Of a stretch of 64,000 nucleotides of DNA, positions 8,002 through 16,902 are shown in pieces. Below the pieces are notes generated by a model, which made no database searches, was not told the origin of the DNA, and was given only the letters and a program-made list of their open reading frames with translations. How positions within the stretch are numbered: the stretch's first letter is position 1; each line of letters starts with the position of its first letter. Origin of the DNA: Polaribacter pectinis (GTDB taxonomy: Bacteria > Bacteroidota > Bacteroidia > Flavobacteriales > Flavobacteriaceae); the NCBI RefSeq assembly GCF_014352875.1, contig NZ_CP060695.1:2015501-2079500 (forward strand). The letters are read 5' to 3'. The translations under genes and the position numbers were made by a program.

Positions 8002-10974
8002 ATGCAAAACAAAGGACTTATTAAAGTATTCGCTATTCTTTTCGGATTAGTGAGTTTATATCAATTATCATTTACGTTTTTAGCCAATAAAGTTGAAGAC
8101 GATGCAAAAGAATATGCAAATGTAAAAGGTGTTGATGCTGATGCTAGACAAAAAGCTACATTCGAAAGAACGTATTTAGACAGTGTTGGTAACAAAAATA
8201 CGATAGATTTAGGTGTTACTAAATTTAGCTACAATGATGTTAAAGACAAAGAAATGAATCTTGGTCTTGACTTAAAAGGTGGTATTAACGCAATCTTACA
8301 AGTTTCTGTAAAAGAAGTTTTAAAAAGTTTATCTAACGACTCTAAAAATGTAGTCTTTAATCAAGCTTTAGAAGCTGCAGATGAAAGGTTAAAAAACGAT
8401 AATGCAAATTATTTAGACATCTTTTTTGAAGAGTTTGAAAAAATTGCTGGTACAACTAAATTAAGCGACCCATCTATTTTTGGAACAAAAGCTTTAAGCG
8501 AAAAAATTACTTTTAACGAAGAAAATGCTACAGTTAAAGAAACTTTACAAGAAGAAATAGATAGTTCTATAGGAACTGCTTTTGAAGTTTTAAGAAGTAG
8601 AATTGATAAATTTGGAGTTACTTCTCCTAACATTCAAAGAATTGGTAACTCTGGAAGAATTCAAATTGAATTACCTGGAGCTAAAGATATTGAGCGTGTT
8701 ACGAAGTTAATTACTAGTAAAGCTGAATTACAATTCTGGGAAGTATATACAAATGCAGAAGTACAGAATTATTTCTTTACTGCAAATGCTAAAGTTGCAG
8801 AATTATTAAAAGAAGATGTAGATACAGAACAAGTTATAGATTCTACTAAAAAAGATGACCTTGATGATTTATTAAGTGATACTGCAGATTCTACAAAAGT
8901 TCAAAAAAACCTATTTACTTATTTATTTCCAAACGTAGCACAGTCTCAACAACAAATGAGTTCTTTAGTTGCACAAGCTAAAGTTTTAGATACTGCAATG
9001 GTAAATAAACTTTTAAGAAATAAAGAAGTTAAAGCTTTATTGCCAAATGAATTAAAGTACGCTAAATTTTTATGGGATTATAAATCTAATAAAGGTACTG
9101 ACGGAACTGAATTAATTGGTTTATATGCTATAAAAGGAAACAGAAATGACAAACCAACTATTGAAGGTGATGTTATTTTAGATGCTGGTCAAGTTTTTGA
9201 CCAACTTAATAAGCCAGAAGTAAGCATGACAATGAATAGCTCTGGAACAAAACAATGGGCAAAAATGACTGCAGATAATGTAGGAAGTTTTGTAGCTGTA
9301 GTTTTAGATGACTATGTATATACTGCTCCTTCTGTAAACCAAGCAATTACTGGTGGTAGAACTTCTATTTCTGGAGGAACTATGACAATTGCAGAAGCTG
9401 AAGATATTTCTACAGTATTAAAAGCAGGTAAATTACCAGCTGCTGCTAGAATTATTCAAGCAGAAGTTGTTGGGCCATCTTTAGGTCAAGAAGCTATAGA
9501 TGCTAGTTTTATCTCTTTTGGTTTAGCTATCTTTTTAGTTTTACTTTGGATGATTTTATACTACGGTAAAGCTGGTTTATATGCGGATGTAGCATTAATT
9601 GTAAACATATTATTCATTTTTGGAATTTTAGCATCTTTCAACGCAGTGTTAACATTACCTGGTATTGCAGGTATTATCTTAACAATTGGTATGTCTGTAG
9701 ATGCAAACGTTATTATCTTCGAAAGAATTAAAGAAGGTTTATTTGGTAAAAAAGGATTAAAACAATCTGTAGAAGATGGTTTCTCTATTAAAGGAGCTTT
9801 ATCTGCAATTATAGATGCAAATATTACTACTTTATTAACTGGTATTATTTTATATGTTTTTGGTACAGGGCCAATTAAAGGTTTCGCATTAACATTAATG
9901 ATTGGTATTGCTACTTCTCTTTTTACAGCGGTTTTCATCACTCGTATTTTAGTTGATGGAGCATTAAATAAAGGAAACAACTTAACATTTAATACTTCTA
10001 TCTCAAAAGGATGGTTCCAAAATATAAATGTAGAATTCTTAAAGAAACGTAAGATTGCTTACTTCATCTCTGGAGCAATTATTCTTGCAGGTATTGTTTC
10101 TATATTTTCAATTGGATTAAAACAAGGTGTAGACTTTAAAGGTGGTCGTTCTTATGTTGTTCGTTTCGATCAAGCCATGAGTGCTACTGAAGTTGCAGGA
10201 ACTTTAAAAGATGCTTTTGGTACAGCACCAGAAGTAAAAACTTATGGAACAGACAATCAATTAAAAATAACAACTGTTTATAGAATTGATGAAGAAGGAC
10301 AAAATGTAGATGATGAAGTTCAAAACACTTTATTTACAGGTTTAAAATCTTATTTAGGTTCAACAACTTATGAAAACTTTAAACCAGGTTTCGAAAAAGA
10401 AGGCGCTGGTGTAATGAGTTACATGAAAGTAGAACCAACTATTGCAGATGACATTAAAACATCAGCATTATATGCAGTATTAGGTTCTTTATTAGTAGTT
10501 TTCTTATACATTTTATTACGTTTTAGAAAAGTATCTTTCTCTATTGGAGCAGTAGTTGCAGTTTTCCATGATGTATTAATTGTATTGGGTGTATTCTCTA
10601 TTACATATAGCTTTATGCCTTTTGATATGGAAATAGGTCAATCATTTATTGCGGCAATCTTAACAGTGGTAGGTTACTCCCTGAATGATACCGTGGTAAT
10701 TTTCGATAGAATTAGAGAATTTACTGGAACACATCCTCAATGGAAATATAGCGCAGTTGTAGACAAAGCTTTAAGTTCTACGTTAGGAAGAACAATAAAC
10801 ACTTCTTTAACAACATTATTAGTAATGTTAGTAATCTTCTTATTTGGTGGAGATTCTATTAAAGGATTTATGTTTGCCTTAATTGTAGGTGTAGCTGTAG
10901 GTACATATTCATCATTATTTGTGGCAACACCAATAATGTACGACACAACAAAGAAAGAAGAAAAGAACAAATAA
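8002..10974 (+). CDS. secDF: Bifunctional protein translocase subunit SecDF
   Basis: A 990-residue fusion of SecD (about 1-670) and SecF (about 675-990). This inner-membrane RND-type protein uses the proton gradient to help pull proteins out of SecYEG. SecD hallmarks: LGLDLKGGINAILQV, the P1 segment with EVLRSRIDKFGV, YTAPSVNQAITGGRTSISGG, and membrane helix 4 with TIGMSVDANVIIFERIKEG, which carries the proton-relay Asp. SecF hallmarks: LKQGVDFKGGRSYVVRF and VVGYSLNDTVVIFDRIRE. A long insertion (about residues 250-345) rich in Asp, Gln and Lys separates parts of the periplasmic domain. Fused SecDF is standard in Bacteroidetes. A strong terminator follows. Confidence 0.97.
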   Translation: MQNKGLIKVFAILFGLVSLYQLSFTFLANKVEDDAKEYANVKGVDADARQKATFERTYLDSVGNKNTIDLGVTKFSYNDVKDKEMNLGLDLKGGINAILQVSVKEVLKSLSNDSKNVVFNQALEAADERLKNDNANYLDIFFEEFEKIAGTTKLSDPSIFGTKALSEKITFNEENATVKETLQEEIDSSIGTAFEVLRSRIDKFGVTSPNIQRIGNSGRIQIELPGAKDIERVTKLITSKAELQFWEVYTNAEVQNYFFTANAKVAELLKEDVDTEQVIDSTKKDDLDDLLSDTADSTKVQKNLFTYLFPNVAQSQQQMSSLVAQAKVLDTAMVNKLLRNKEVKALLPNELKYAKFLWDYKSNKGTDGTELIGLYAIKGNRNDKPTIEGDVILDAGQVFDQLNKPEVSMTMNSSGTKQWAKMTADNVGSFVAVVLDDYVYTAPSVNQAITGGRTSISGGTMTIAEAEDISTVLKAGKLPAAARIIQAEVVGPSLGQEAIDASFISFGLAIFLVLLWMILYYGKAGLYADVALIVNILFIFGILASFNAVLTLPGIAGIILTIGMSVDANVIIFERIKEGLFGKKGLKQSVEDGFSIKGALSAIIDANITTLLTGIILYVFGTGPIKGFALTLMIGIATSLFTAVFITRILVDGALNKGNNLTFNTSISKGWFQNINVEFLKKRKIAYFISGAIILAGIVSIFSIGLKQGVDFKGGRSYVVRFDQAMSATEVAGTLKDAFGTAPEVKTYGTDNQLKITTVYRIDEEGQNVDDEVQNTLFTGLKSYLGSTTYENFKPGFEKEGAGVMSYMKVEPTIADDIKTSALYAVLGSLLVVFLYILLRFRKVSFSIGAVVAVFHDVLIVLGVFSITYSFMPFDMEIGQSFIAAILTVVGYSLNDTVVIFDRIREFTGTHPQWKYSAVVDKALSSTLGRTINTSLTTLLVMLVIFLFGGDSIKGFMFALIVGVAVGTYSSLFVATPIMYDTTKKEEKNK

Positions 10975-10993
10975 TTCTTCATTAATATAAGTT

Positions 10994-11025
10994 AAAACCG
11001 TTTTCTTACAAGAAAACGGTTTTTT
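10994..11025 (+). terminator. Rho-independent terminator after secDF
   Basis: A 13-14 bp perfect stem with a very short loop (AAAACCGTTTTCTT paired with its complement) runs into a T stretch at 11020-11025. Confidence 0.85.
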
Positions 11026-11043
11026 CATTCAAGATATAGCCAT

Positions 11044-11051
11044 TATATTTG
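11044..11051 (+). promoter_or_regulatory. -7 element for the hpt-adk gene
   Basis: TATATTTG ends only seven bases before the ATG at 11059, so the leader would be two to three bases at most. No clear TTG lies at the -33 position. Confidence 0.45.
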
Positions 11052-11058
11052 CAAACTT

Positions 11059-12177
11059 ATGAGCATTATAAAACTTCAAGATTTATACTTTAAACCTTAT
11101 ATCAATAAGGTAGAAATTGCTACAATTGTAAAGCATTTAGCAAATCAAGTAAAAGCAGACTTACCAAAAGACGAAGTTCCTATTTTTGTTGGAATTTTAA
11201 ATGGATGCTTTTTATTTGCTGCAGACTTTATTAGAGAATTTAATGGAAACTGCGAAGTTTCTTTTGTAAAGCTAGCTTCCTATGAAGGAACATCATCTAC
11301 AGAAAATGTAAAACAATTAGTTGGTATAAATGAAGATTTAACAGGCAGAACTGTAATTATTTTAGAAGATATTATTGATACTGGTAATACGCTTCAAGAA
11401 ATTTATAATATCTTTAGAAACAAGAATTTAAAACAACTAAAAGTTGCAACATTATTTTTTAAACCGGATGTATTTAAAAAAGAACTACCAATAGATTATA
11501 TCGGAAAAAGTATTGAAGATAAGTTTATTGTTGGTTACGGATTAGATTACAACGGTTTGGGAAGAAATTATCCAGAAATATATCAACTATCAACACAACC
11601 AAAAATGAAAAACATCGTATTATTTGGCCCTCCAGGAGCAGGAAAAGGAACACAAGCAGAATTCTTAAAAGACATGTATAATTTAGTACATATTTCTACT
11701 GGAGATGTGTTTCGTTTCAATATTAAAAATGCTACTGAATTAGGTTTATTAGCTAAAAAATATATGGACGAAGGAGATTTAGTACCTGATGAAGTAACCA
11801 TTAATATGTTAAAAGCAGAAGTAAATAAAAATGCAGATGCTAATGGTTTTATTTTTGATGGTTTTCCAAGAACACAATCTCAAGCAAAAGCTTTAGATGC
11901 TTTTTTAGCTGAAAAAGGAGAACAAATTAACGGAATGATTGCTTTAGAAGTCCCAGAAGATTTGTTAGTAGAACGTTTATTAGAACGTGGAAAAACAAGT
12001 GGAAGAACAGATGATACAGATGAAAGTAAAATTAGAAACCGTTTTAATGAATACAACACAAAAACGGCTATTTTAAAAGACTTTTTCAATTCTCAAGATA
12101 AATATTACGGAATTAACGGTGTTGGTTCTATTGAAGATATTACAAAACGTATTGCTGAAGTATTTGATACTTTATAA
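11059..12177 (+). CDS. adk: Hypoxanthine phosphoribosyltransferase-adenylate kinase fusion
   Basis: One uninterrupted 372-residue frame joins two purine enzymes. Residues about 1-180 are a hypoxanthine(-guanine) phosphoribosyltransferase: FVGILNGCFLFAADFIRE, then the PRPP-binding loop VIILEDIIDTGNTLQEI, then VGYGLDYNGLGRN. Residues 183-372 are adenylate kinase: P-loop GPPGAGKGT at 190-198, GDVFRFNI, DGFPRTQSQAKAL, and LLERGKTSGRTDDTDE, a short-lid form without a zinc domain. The Adk part starts at an internal Met183 and is otherwise complete. The fusion would couple purine salvage to AMP/ADP balance in the cytoplasm. Similar fusions are, as I recall, annotated in other marine Flavobacteria. 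Confidence 0.93.
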   Translation: MSIIKLQDLYFKPYINKVEIATIVKHLANQVKADLPKDEVPIFVGILNGCFLFAADFIREFNGNCEVSFVKLASYEGTSSTENVKQLVGINEDLTGRTVIILEDIIDTGNTLQEIYNIFRNKNLKQLKVATLFFKPDVFKKELPIDYIGKSIEDKFIVGYGLDYNGLGRNYPEIYQLSTQPKMKNIVLFGPPGAGKGTQAEFLKDMYNLVHISTGDVFRFNIKNATELGLLAKKYMDEGDLVPDEVTINMLKAEVNKNADANGFIFDGFPRTQSQAKALDAFLAEKGEQINGMIALEVPEDLLVERLLERGKTSGRTDDTDESKIRNRFNEYNTKTAILKDFFNSQDKYYGINGVGSIEDITKRIAEVFDTL

Positions 12178-12254
12178 ATTGTTTGTCTGTGTATTTTGTT
12201 TATTCGTAAAATTGCGTATAAACAGTTAAACAAATAAACGTATAAACTGAAATA

Positions 12255-13247
12255 ATGACTGAAGGAAATTTTGTTGACTACATAAAAATTTATGCATCTT
12301 CTGGAAAAGGAGGACAAGGATCTATGCACTTGCATAGAGAAAAATTTATTACCAAAGGTGGTCCAGATGGTGGAGATGGTGGACGTGGAGGTCACATTAT
12401 TTTACGTGGCGATAAAAACATGTGGACACTTTTTCATCTAAAATTTAAAAGACATTTTAGAGCAGATCATGGAGGTTCTGGAAGTGCAAGTAGAAGTACT
12501 GGCGCAGATGGTAGTGACGTATATATAGATGTACCTCTAGGTACAATTATTAGAGATGCAGATACAGATGAAGTGATTTTAGAAATTACAGAAGACAAAA
12601 AAGAAGTGGTTTTATTGCGTGGTGGAAAAGGTGGACTTGGAAACTGGCATTTTAAATCTTCTACAAATCAAACTCCAAGATATTCTCAACCAGGAATGGA
12701 TGGAGTTGAAGGTTGGTTTAGAATGGAATTAAAATTACTTGCAGATGTTGGTTTAGTTGGTTTCCCAAATGCAGGAAAGTCTACATTATTATCTGTTTTA
12801 ACCTCTGCAAAACCAAAAATTGCAGATTATGCTTTTACTACTTTAAAACCTAATTTAGGAATTGTAGAACACAGAAATCATCAAACATTTGTTATTGCAG
12901 ATATTCCTGGTATTATAGAAGGTGCAGCAGAAGGAAAAGGTTTAGGACATCGTTTTTTACGTCATATAGAACGTAATTCTGCCTTGTTATTCTTAATTCC
13001 TGCAGATAGTGATGACATTAACAAAGAATATGATATTCTTTTAAATGAACTTAAAAAGCACAATCCTGAATTGTTAGATAAAGATAGGTTATTAGCAATC
13101 TCTAAAACAGATATGTTAGATGATGAACTAATAGCTGAAATAAAACAGGATTTACCAAAAGGTATAGAAACTGTTTTTATTTCTTCTGTGGCAGAAATTG
13201 GCTTACAAGAACTAAAAGACAAACTTTGGAAAATGTTAAACTCCTAG
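12255..13247 (+). CDS. obg: GTPase Obg/CgtA
   Basis: 330 residues, an essential GTPase that assists 50S ribosome assembly and the stress response. The glycine-rich Obg fold occupies residues 1-160 ([15 protein letters not shown] and RGGKGGLGN). The G domain follows: P-loop GFPNAGKS at 169-176, switch [24 protein letters not shown], and SKTD for guanine recognition. The C-terminal OCT domain found in Firmicutes is absent, as is usual in this phylum. It follows hpt-adk by 77 bases on the same strand and ends at a shared hairpin terminator. Confidence 0.96.
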   Translation: MTEGNFVDYIKIYASSGKGGQGSMHLHREKFITKGGPDGGDGGRGGHIILRGDKNMWTLFHLKFKRHFRADHGGSGSASRSTGADGSDVYIDVPLGTIIRDADTDEVILEITEDKKEVVLLRGGKGGLGNWHFKSSTNQTPRYSQPGMDGVEGWFRMELKLLADVGLVGFPNAGKSTLLSVLTSAKPKIADYAFTTLKPNLGIVEHRNHQTFVIADIPGIIEGAAEGKGLGHRFLRHIERNSALLFLIPADSDDINKEYDILLNELKKHNPELLDKDRLLAISKTDMLDDELIAEIKQDLPKGIETVFISSVAEIGLQELKDKLWKMLNS

Positions 13248-13273
13248 AGTTATGACATTTAATATTTTACTAG

Positions 13274-13314
13274 TTCCAATATTATTCTCGATTCATTTGA
13301 GAATAGTATTGGAA
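13274..13314. terminator. Bidirectional terminator between obg and the TonB_C-like lipoprotein gene
   Basis: Two 16-base arms (13274-13289 and 13299-13314) pair with one G-T wobble around a nine-base loop. The right arm ends exactly at the TAA of the converging gene, so the hairpin serves both strands. Confidence 0.75.
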
Positions 13315-13791
13315 TTATTCTTTTAGTTGAATACGTATTGGCAGCTCATATTTTGTAGTAACAGGAATTCCTCTTTTTATTGCTGCATAAGTTTTAGGAA
13401 TCTTAATAATACAAGCTTGCAAAACACTATCTAGTTCTGGTAGTTGTTCTTTTATTACTGCAGATGAATTAATTCCCTTTAAAATAACTTCTCCTTTAGA
13501 ATTAATTATTAACTGTACAGTAACTATTTCATCAATAGAATCTTTAATGGTAAATGTGTGTTTCTGAAGCTCCTCTCCTATTTTTTTATGAATTGTATTT
13601 CTAAAACAATTGGCTTTTCTTTCTTTAATAATAATGGAATCGCAAACTTTAAAAGAAGGAAAGGTATCTACAGTAGAAAAATCTACAATGGTATCTAAAG
13701 ACTGAATTTGCTTGTTTTTTGAAAATGAAAACTTATCGCAGGAATTGCAAAAAAGTATCAAAATTATAAAAGAGAGAAAACGCAAAAACAT
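13315..13791 (-). CDS. Putative lipoprotein with TonB C-terminal-like domain
   Basis: 158 residues. The N-terminus is a hydrophobic signal (FLRFLSFIILILFCNSC) with Cys18 as a plausible lipidation site. The later part follows the TonB C-terminal fold pattern seen in its two upstream neighbours: PSFKVCDS, then FRNTIHKKIGEEL, VTVQLIINSKGEV, and IPKTYAAIKRGIPVTTKYELPIRIQL. In BlaR1-linked proteins of Bacteroidetes such domains are thought to sense or transmit envelope signals. It is the last of four minus-strand genes beginning with blaI. Its exact role is unknown. Confidence 0.7.
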   Translation of the reverse strand: MFLRFLSFIILILFCNSCDKFSFSKNKQIQSLDTIVDFSTVDTFPSFKVCDSIIIKERKANCFRNTIHKKIGEELQKHTFTIKDSIDEIVTVQLIINSKGEVILKGINSSAVIKEQLPELDSVLQACIIKIPKTYAAIKRGIPVTTKYELPIRIQLKE

Positions 13792-13835
13792 GAATATTAA
13801 TTATTGTGTGAAAATACTAAATTAAAAATGTATTT

Positions 13836-14333
13836 TTAGTTTTTATTTTTTCTAGCTTTTCTTTTCTCAATTCTTTTTTCTCTGCGTTCTTTTTTTGATT
13901 CATCTATAAATATTGTAATTGGTATAGAATATTTCACTCCTACAATTTTACCATTTTGTTCTCCAGGAATCATTTTAGGAAGTTTTTTAATTACTCTAAT
14001 TATTTCCTTTTCTATTTTTAAATGAGGTGCATAAACTTTAATACTATCTGATAATCCCTTATTATTTATTTTAAAATTTATAATTATATTTTTTCTGCCA
14101 GATGGTAATCCTAAAGAATTAGGTAGATAAGAGTCAAATTTTCTTGAAAAAAATTTTTTGAAAGATTTAGAAAAACATTCATGTAACTCTTCATTACTTC
14201 CTTTACAACCAGGATAAATTGGAACTTTCTCTAAAACATCTAACTTAAAGTCTTTCTTTAAACTTGATTCTTGAGAAAAAGTATTTAATGATATAAAGAA
14301 TAAAAAAAACAGAATACAATTAAAATTTCTCAT
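13836..14333 (-). CDS. Exported protein with TonB C-terminal-like domain
   Basis: 165 residues from the ATG at 14333; an ATG 21 bases further up is open too but would place charged residues before the signal peptide. Signal peptide: MRNFNCILFFLFFISLNTFSQ. The mature part closely parallels the C-terminal domain of the BlaR1-like protein encoded upstream: VPIYPGCKG, LPNSLGLPSGRKNIIINFKIN, APHLKIEKEIIRVIKKLPKMIPGEQNG, VGVKYSIPITIFI. The tail is a Lys/Arg-rich run (KERREKRIEKRKARKNKN). It looks like a duplicated, free-standing copy of that domain sent to the periplasm. Function is inferred only from the neighbourhood. Confidence 0.72.
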   Translation of the reverse strand: MRNFNCILFFLFFISLNTFSQESSLKKDFKLDVLEKVPIYPGCKGSNEELHECFSKSFKKFFSRKFDSYLPNSLGLPSGRKNIIINFKINNKGLSDSIKVYAPHLKIEKEIIRVIKKLPKMIPGEQNGKIVGVKYSIPITIFIDESKKERREKRIEKRKARKNKN

Positions 14334-14486
14334 GCTATGCTCATTGTAAAACATATCTTAATTTAATTAGTAAAGATATTGCGTGAAATTACTGAAATTT
14401 GTTCAATTTATGAACCTAATTCTTTTACTTTTAAGACACTACAACTCTTATTTACATAATTATACTTTTTATAAATAGAAGTATAA

Positions 14487-14514
14487 AAAAGTCGAAGGTT
14501 TCGCTTCGACTTTT
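14487..14514 (-). terminator. Terminator after the blaI-blaR1 operon
   Basis: AAAAGTCGAAG and CTTCGACTTTT form an 11 bp perfect stem around a six-base loop, followed on the minus strand by a T run. It separates blaR1 from the two downstream exported-protein genes, which may have their own promoter or depend on read-through. Confidence 0.75.
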
Positions 14515-14565
14515 GGTAAACTCTATAATAGTAATTTGAAAATTTTATTTTTCTAAAAAACTAAT

Positions 14566-15882
14566 CTATTTTACAATTATAACAAATGGTATAGAAAACT
14601 TCACCCCTACATTTTGTCCTTTTTGTGTACCAGGAATCATTTTTGGTAAAGTGGTCATTACTCTTAATACTTCTGCTTTAATTTTTGGATGCGGAGCTCT
14701 TGCTTTTACATCTACTACTCTACCTTCTTTGTCTACCATAAAACCAATAAAAACTCTTTTCTTTCCTGCTTTTAGTCCCAATTTATTTGGTAATTTAGAA
14801 TCAAAATTTTCTATAAAATGTTTCTGTACCATTTCAGAAAAACATTTTTTATCCCCAGTTTCACAACCAGGAAATGTAGGTGCTTTTTCAATTTTCATAA
14901 AAGGAACACTTTCTTCCACCTCAATAATTTCACCATTTTCTATATCATTTGTATTTTCAATTTGTGATGACTGCTCAACAACCTCTATAATTTCCTCAAC
15001 CTCTATAAGAGGTTCTATTTCTTCATTTTTACTTGTTTTTGTACATGAAATGTAAAAAAGCAGACTTGCCAATACAGGAATCAATACTAAATATTTTAGC
15101 TGATTCATTTTTTTAGATTTGTTTTTCGTCATCATAATAATTCTTTTTTTTATTAATGTTTGTTTATAAAATTGATTAACAAACGCTATGTTTTCAACCT
15201 GAAAAAAGTTGGATAATAAGTTGTTTATATAATTTTCTTTGGGTGTTAACTTTGTAGCAATCTCATCTGAAATATATTCATGAACTAGGGTTATTCTTTT
15301 CTGATAAATAAAAATCATGGGATTAAACCACATTACAATTTTTAGAAACTCGAAGAATAATAAATCTAAAGAATGTCTTTGTTTACTGTGTACTAATTCG
15401 TGTTCAATAATTTGTGATTTTTGAGATTCTGGAATTTCTTTCCCTAAAAAAATGTAATTAAAAAATGAAAAAGCAGTTGTTTGTTTTGAAAGGTGAACTA
15501 AAGTAAATCCCTCCTTTTTTTCAATTTGATATTTTTTTATTAAAATAAAAATCTTAATTAATTTAACTAAAAATAAAATTGTAAAAAAACTTACGCCAAT
15601 CCAAAATATAACATTTACATAATTTATAGATTGATAAAATGTAGTTTTCTCGATTATTTTGTTGGGAGCTATAACTATCTCTGGCAAGTAAACAAAAAAC
15701 TTTTCTGGTAATACTTTTTGAAACGTTTGTATTTTAATAAAGGGTAAAATAAAAGACAATATTGGAGTACCTAATAGATACCATCTATTTTTATTAAAAA
15801 AAGTTTCTTTACTTAAGAAGAGGTCATAAATAACTAAAAAGAACACTTGACATAAAACAACTTGAATTATATAATTTATCAT
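14566..15882 (-). CDS. BlaR1/MecR1-type M56 metallopeptidase with TonB_C-like domain
   Basis: 438 residues. Three to four membrane helices lie in the first 280 residues. The zinc site HELVH is at 161-165, with a further acidic motif EYISDEIA near 210, as in BlaR1/MecR1 sensors that cut the BlaI repressor. After a last helix (LKYLVLIPVLASLLFYISC) and a Glu-rich linker, residues about 330-438 form a TonB C-terminal-like domain (APTFPGCETGDKKCF through VGVKFSIPFVIIV). No penicillin-binding sensor domain is present, so the ligand is probably not a beta-lactam. Its start overlaps the blaI stop by four bases, so the two are translationally coupled. Confidence 0.88.
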   Translation of the reverse strand: MINYIIQVVLCQVFFLVIYDLFLSKETFFNKNRWYLLGTPILSFILPFIKIQTFQKVLPEKFFVYLPEIVIAPNKIIEKTTFYQSINYVNVIFWIGVSFFTILFLVKLIKIFILIKKYQIEKKEGFTLVHLSKQTTAFSFFNYIFLGKEIPESQKSQIIEHELVHSKQRHSLDLLFFEFLKIVMWFNPMIFIYQKRITLVHEYISDEIATKLTPKENYINNLLSNFFQVENIAFVNQFYKQTLIKKRIIMMTKNKSKKMNQLKYLVLIPVLASLLFYISCTKTSKNEEIEPLIEVEEIIEVVEQSSQIENTNDIENGEIIEVEESVPFMKIEKAPTFPGCETGDKKCFSEMVQKHFIENFDSKLPNKLGLKAGKKRVFIGFMVDKEGRVVDVKARAPHPKIKAEVLRVMTTLPKMIPGTQKGQNVGVKFSIPFVIIVK

Positions 15883-16247
15883 GACTTTTTATTTTTATTT
15901 ACTTCTTTTAAAATAGATTCAAGTTCTTCAACATCCATTTTATTTTCTTTTACAAAAAAGGAAACCATGCTTTTAAAAGAACCATCGAAATAACCATTCA
16001 TTAATTTGTGTAAACTTTGGTTACTATAAGTCTCTTTTTCAATAATTGGGTAATAAATAAAACCTCTGCCAACTGGTTTATGATCTACAAATTCTTTGGT
16101 TTCTAAAATTCTTATAATTGTAGAGACTGTATTGTATGCTGGCTTTGGTTCTGGTAATTTATCAATTACTTCTTTTACAGAAGCTTCTTGTAAATCCCAT
16201 AAAACTTGCATAATCTGCTCTTCTGCTTTTGTTAATTGTTTGCTCAT
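15879..16247 (-). CDS. BlaI/MecI/CopY-family transcriptional repressor
   Basis: 122 residues with a winged-helix DNA-binding domain: TKAEEQIMQVLWDLQEASVKEVIDKL, then YNTVSTIIRILETKEFVDHKPVGRGFIYYPI. The C-terminal helices should dimerise and hold the site cut by the M56 partner. In the family, cleavage of the dimer relieves repression of its own operon. Three matching inverted-repeat operators lie directly upstream. The gene divergently opposite encodes a DUF456 protein, which may be under the same repressor. Confidence 0.9.
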   Translation of the reverse strand: MSKQLTKAEEQIMQVLWDLQEASVKEVIDKLPEPKPAYNTVSTIIRILETKEFVDHKPVGRGFIYYPIIEKETYSNQSLHKLMNGYFDGSFKSMVSFFVKENKMDVEELESILKEVNKNKKS

Positions 16248-16253
16248 AATTAT

Positions 16254-16321
16254 AACTAAACTTTTAGTTCAACATGACAAATATAACTAAAAAATTAGTT
16301 TAAACTAATTTTTTAGTTATA
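16254..16321. promoter_or_regulatory. Triple AACTA-N6-TAGTT operator, including a 40-bp perfect palindrome
   Basis: Three 16-base dyads of the form AACTA-N6-TAGTT lie at 16254-16269, 16285-16300 and 16303-16318. The last two are arranged so that the whole stretch 16282-16321 is a perfect palindrome centred at 16301/16302. The array fills the space between the blaI start (16247) and the DUF456 gene, so a BlaI dimer array could control both directions. Confidence 0.8.
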
Positions 16322-16370
16322 AATTTTTGTAACAAAGGTTTTGTACTTTCGTCATATTCTAAAATTAACT

Positions 16371-16871
16371 ATGGATATTTTCTTACTCATTATTGGACTT
16401 TTATTAGTATTGTTAGGAATTATTGGCTCTTTTTTACCTGTTTTACCTGGACCTCTAACTGGTTGGTTTGGTCTTTTAGTTTTACATTTAACTTCTGTTA
16501 TTCCAATGAATTGGACTTTTTTATGTATAACTTTAGGAGTAGCAATTATAATTTGGGTGCTAGATTATATAATTCCTGCAATTGGTACAAAACGTTTTGG
16601 TGGAACAAAATACGGTGTATATGGAACCACGATTGGTTTAATAATTGGTTTGCTTACTCCTATTCCGTTTGGAATTTTAATTGGTGCATTTTTTGGTGCT
16701 TTAATTGGCGAATTAATGTTCGATAGTAAAGACACAAACAGAGCAATAAAAGCTTCTTTTGGTTCTTTTATTGGGTTGTTAGCTTCTGCAACTATTAAGT
16801 TTTCTGTTGCTGTGGTTTATGTGGTTTTATTTTTTATTAAATTCTGGGAATATAAAGGAGCATTTTTTTAA
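16371..16871 (+). CDS. DUF456 family membrane protein
   Basis: 166 residues from the ATG at 16371. A longer frame opens at 16341, but those codons fall in a promoter-like stretch (TACTTTCG at 16344-16351). The protein is almost entirely hydrophobic with about four to five helices and the Gly/Pro-rich turns typical of DUF456: FLPVLPGPLTGWFGLL, DYIIPAIGTKRFGGTKYGVYGTTIGLIIGLL, FFGALIGELMFD. Function is unknown. It is divergent from blaI and shares its operator region. Confidence 0.88.
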   Translation: MDIFLLIIGLLLVLLGIIGSFLPVLPGPLTGWFGLLVLHLTSVIPMNWTFLCITLGVAIIIWVLDYIIPAIGTKRFGGTKYGVYGTTIGLIIGLLTPIPFGILIGAFFGALIGELMFDSKDTNRAIKASFGSFIGLLASATIKFSVAVVYVVLFFIKFWEYKGAFF

Positions 16872-16902
16872 ATCGTTTTAACAAAAAGCTAGCAAACTAG
16901 TC

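Noticed and set aside
9561..9980. 139-codon minus-strand frame inside secDF
   Set aside because: Long only because the hydrophobic SecD codons lack stop complements; SecDF is unmistakable in the other strand.
13315..16247. The BlaI/BlaR1 pair as a beta-lactam resistance locus
   Set aside because: There is no penicillin-binding sensor domain in the M56 protein and no beta-lactamase gene nearby.
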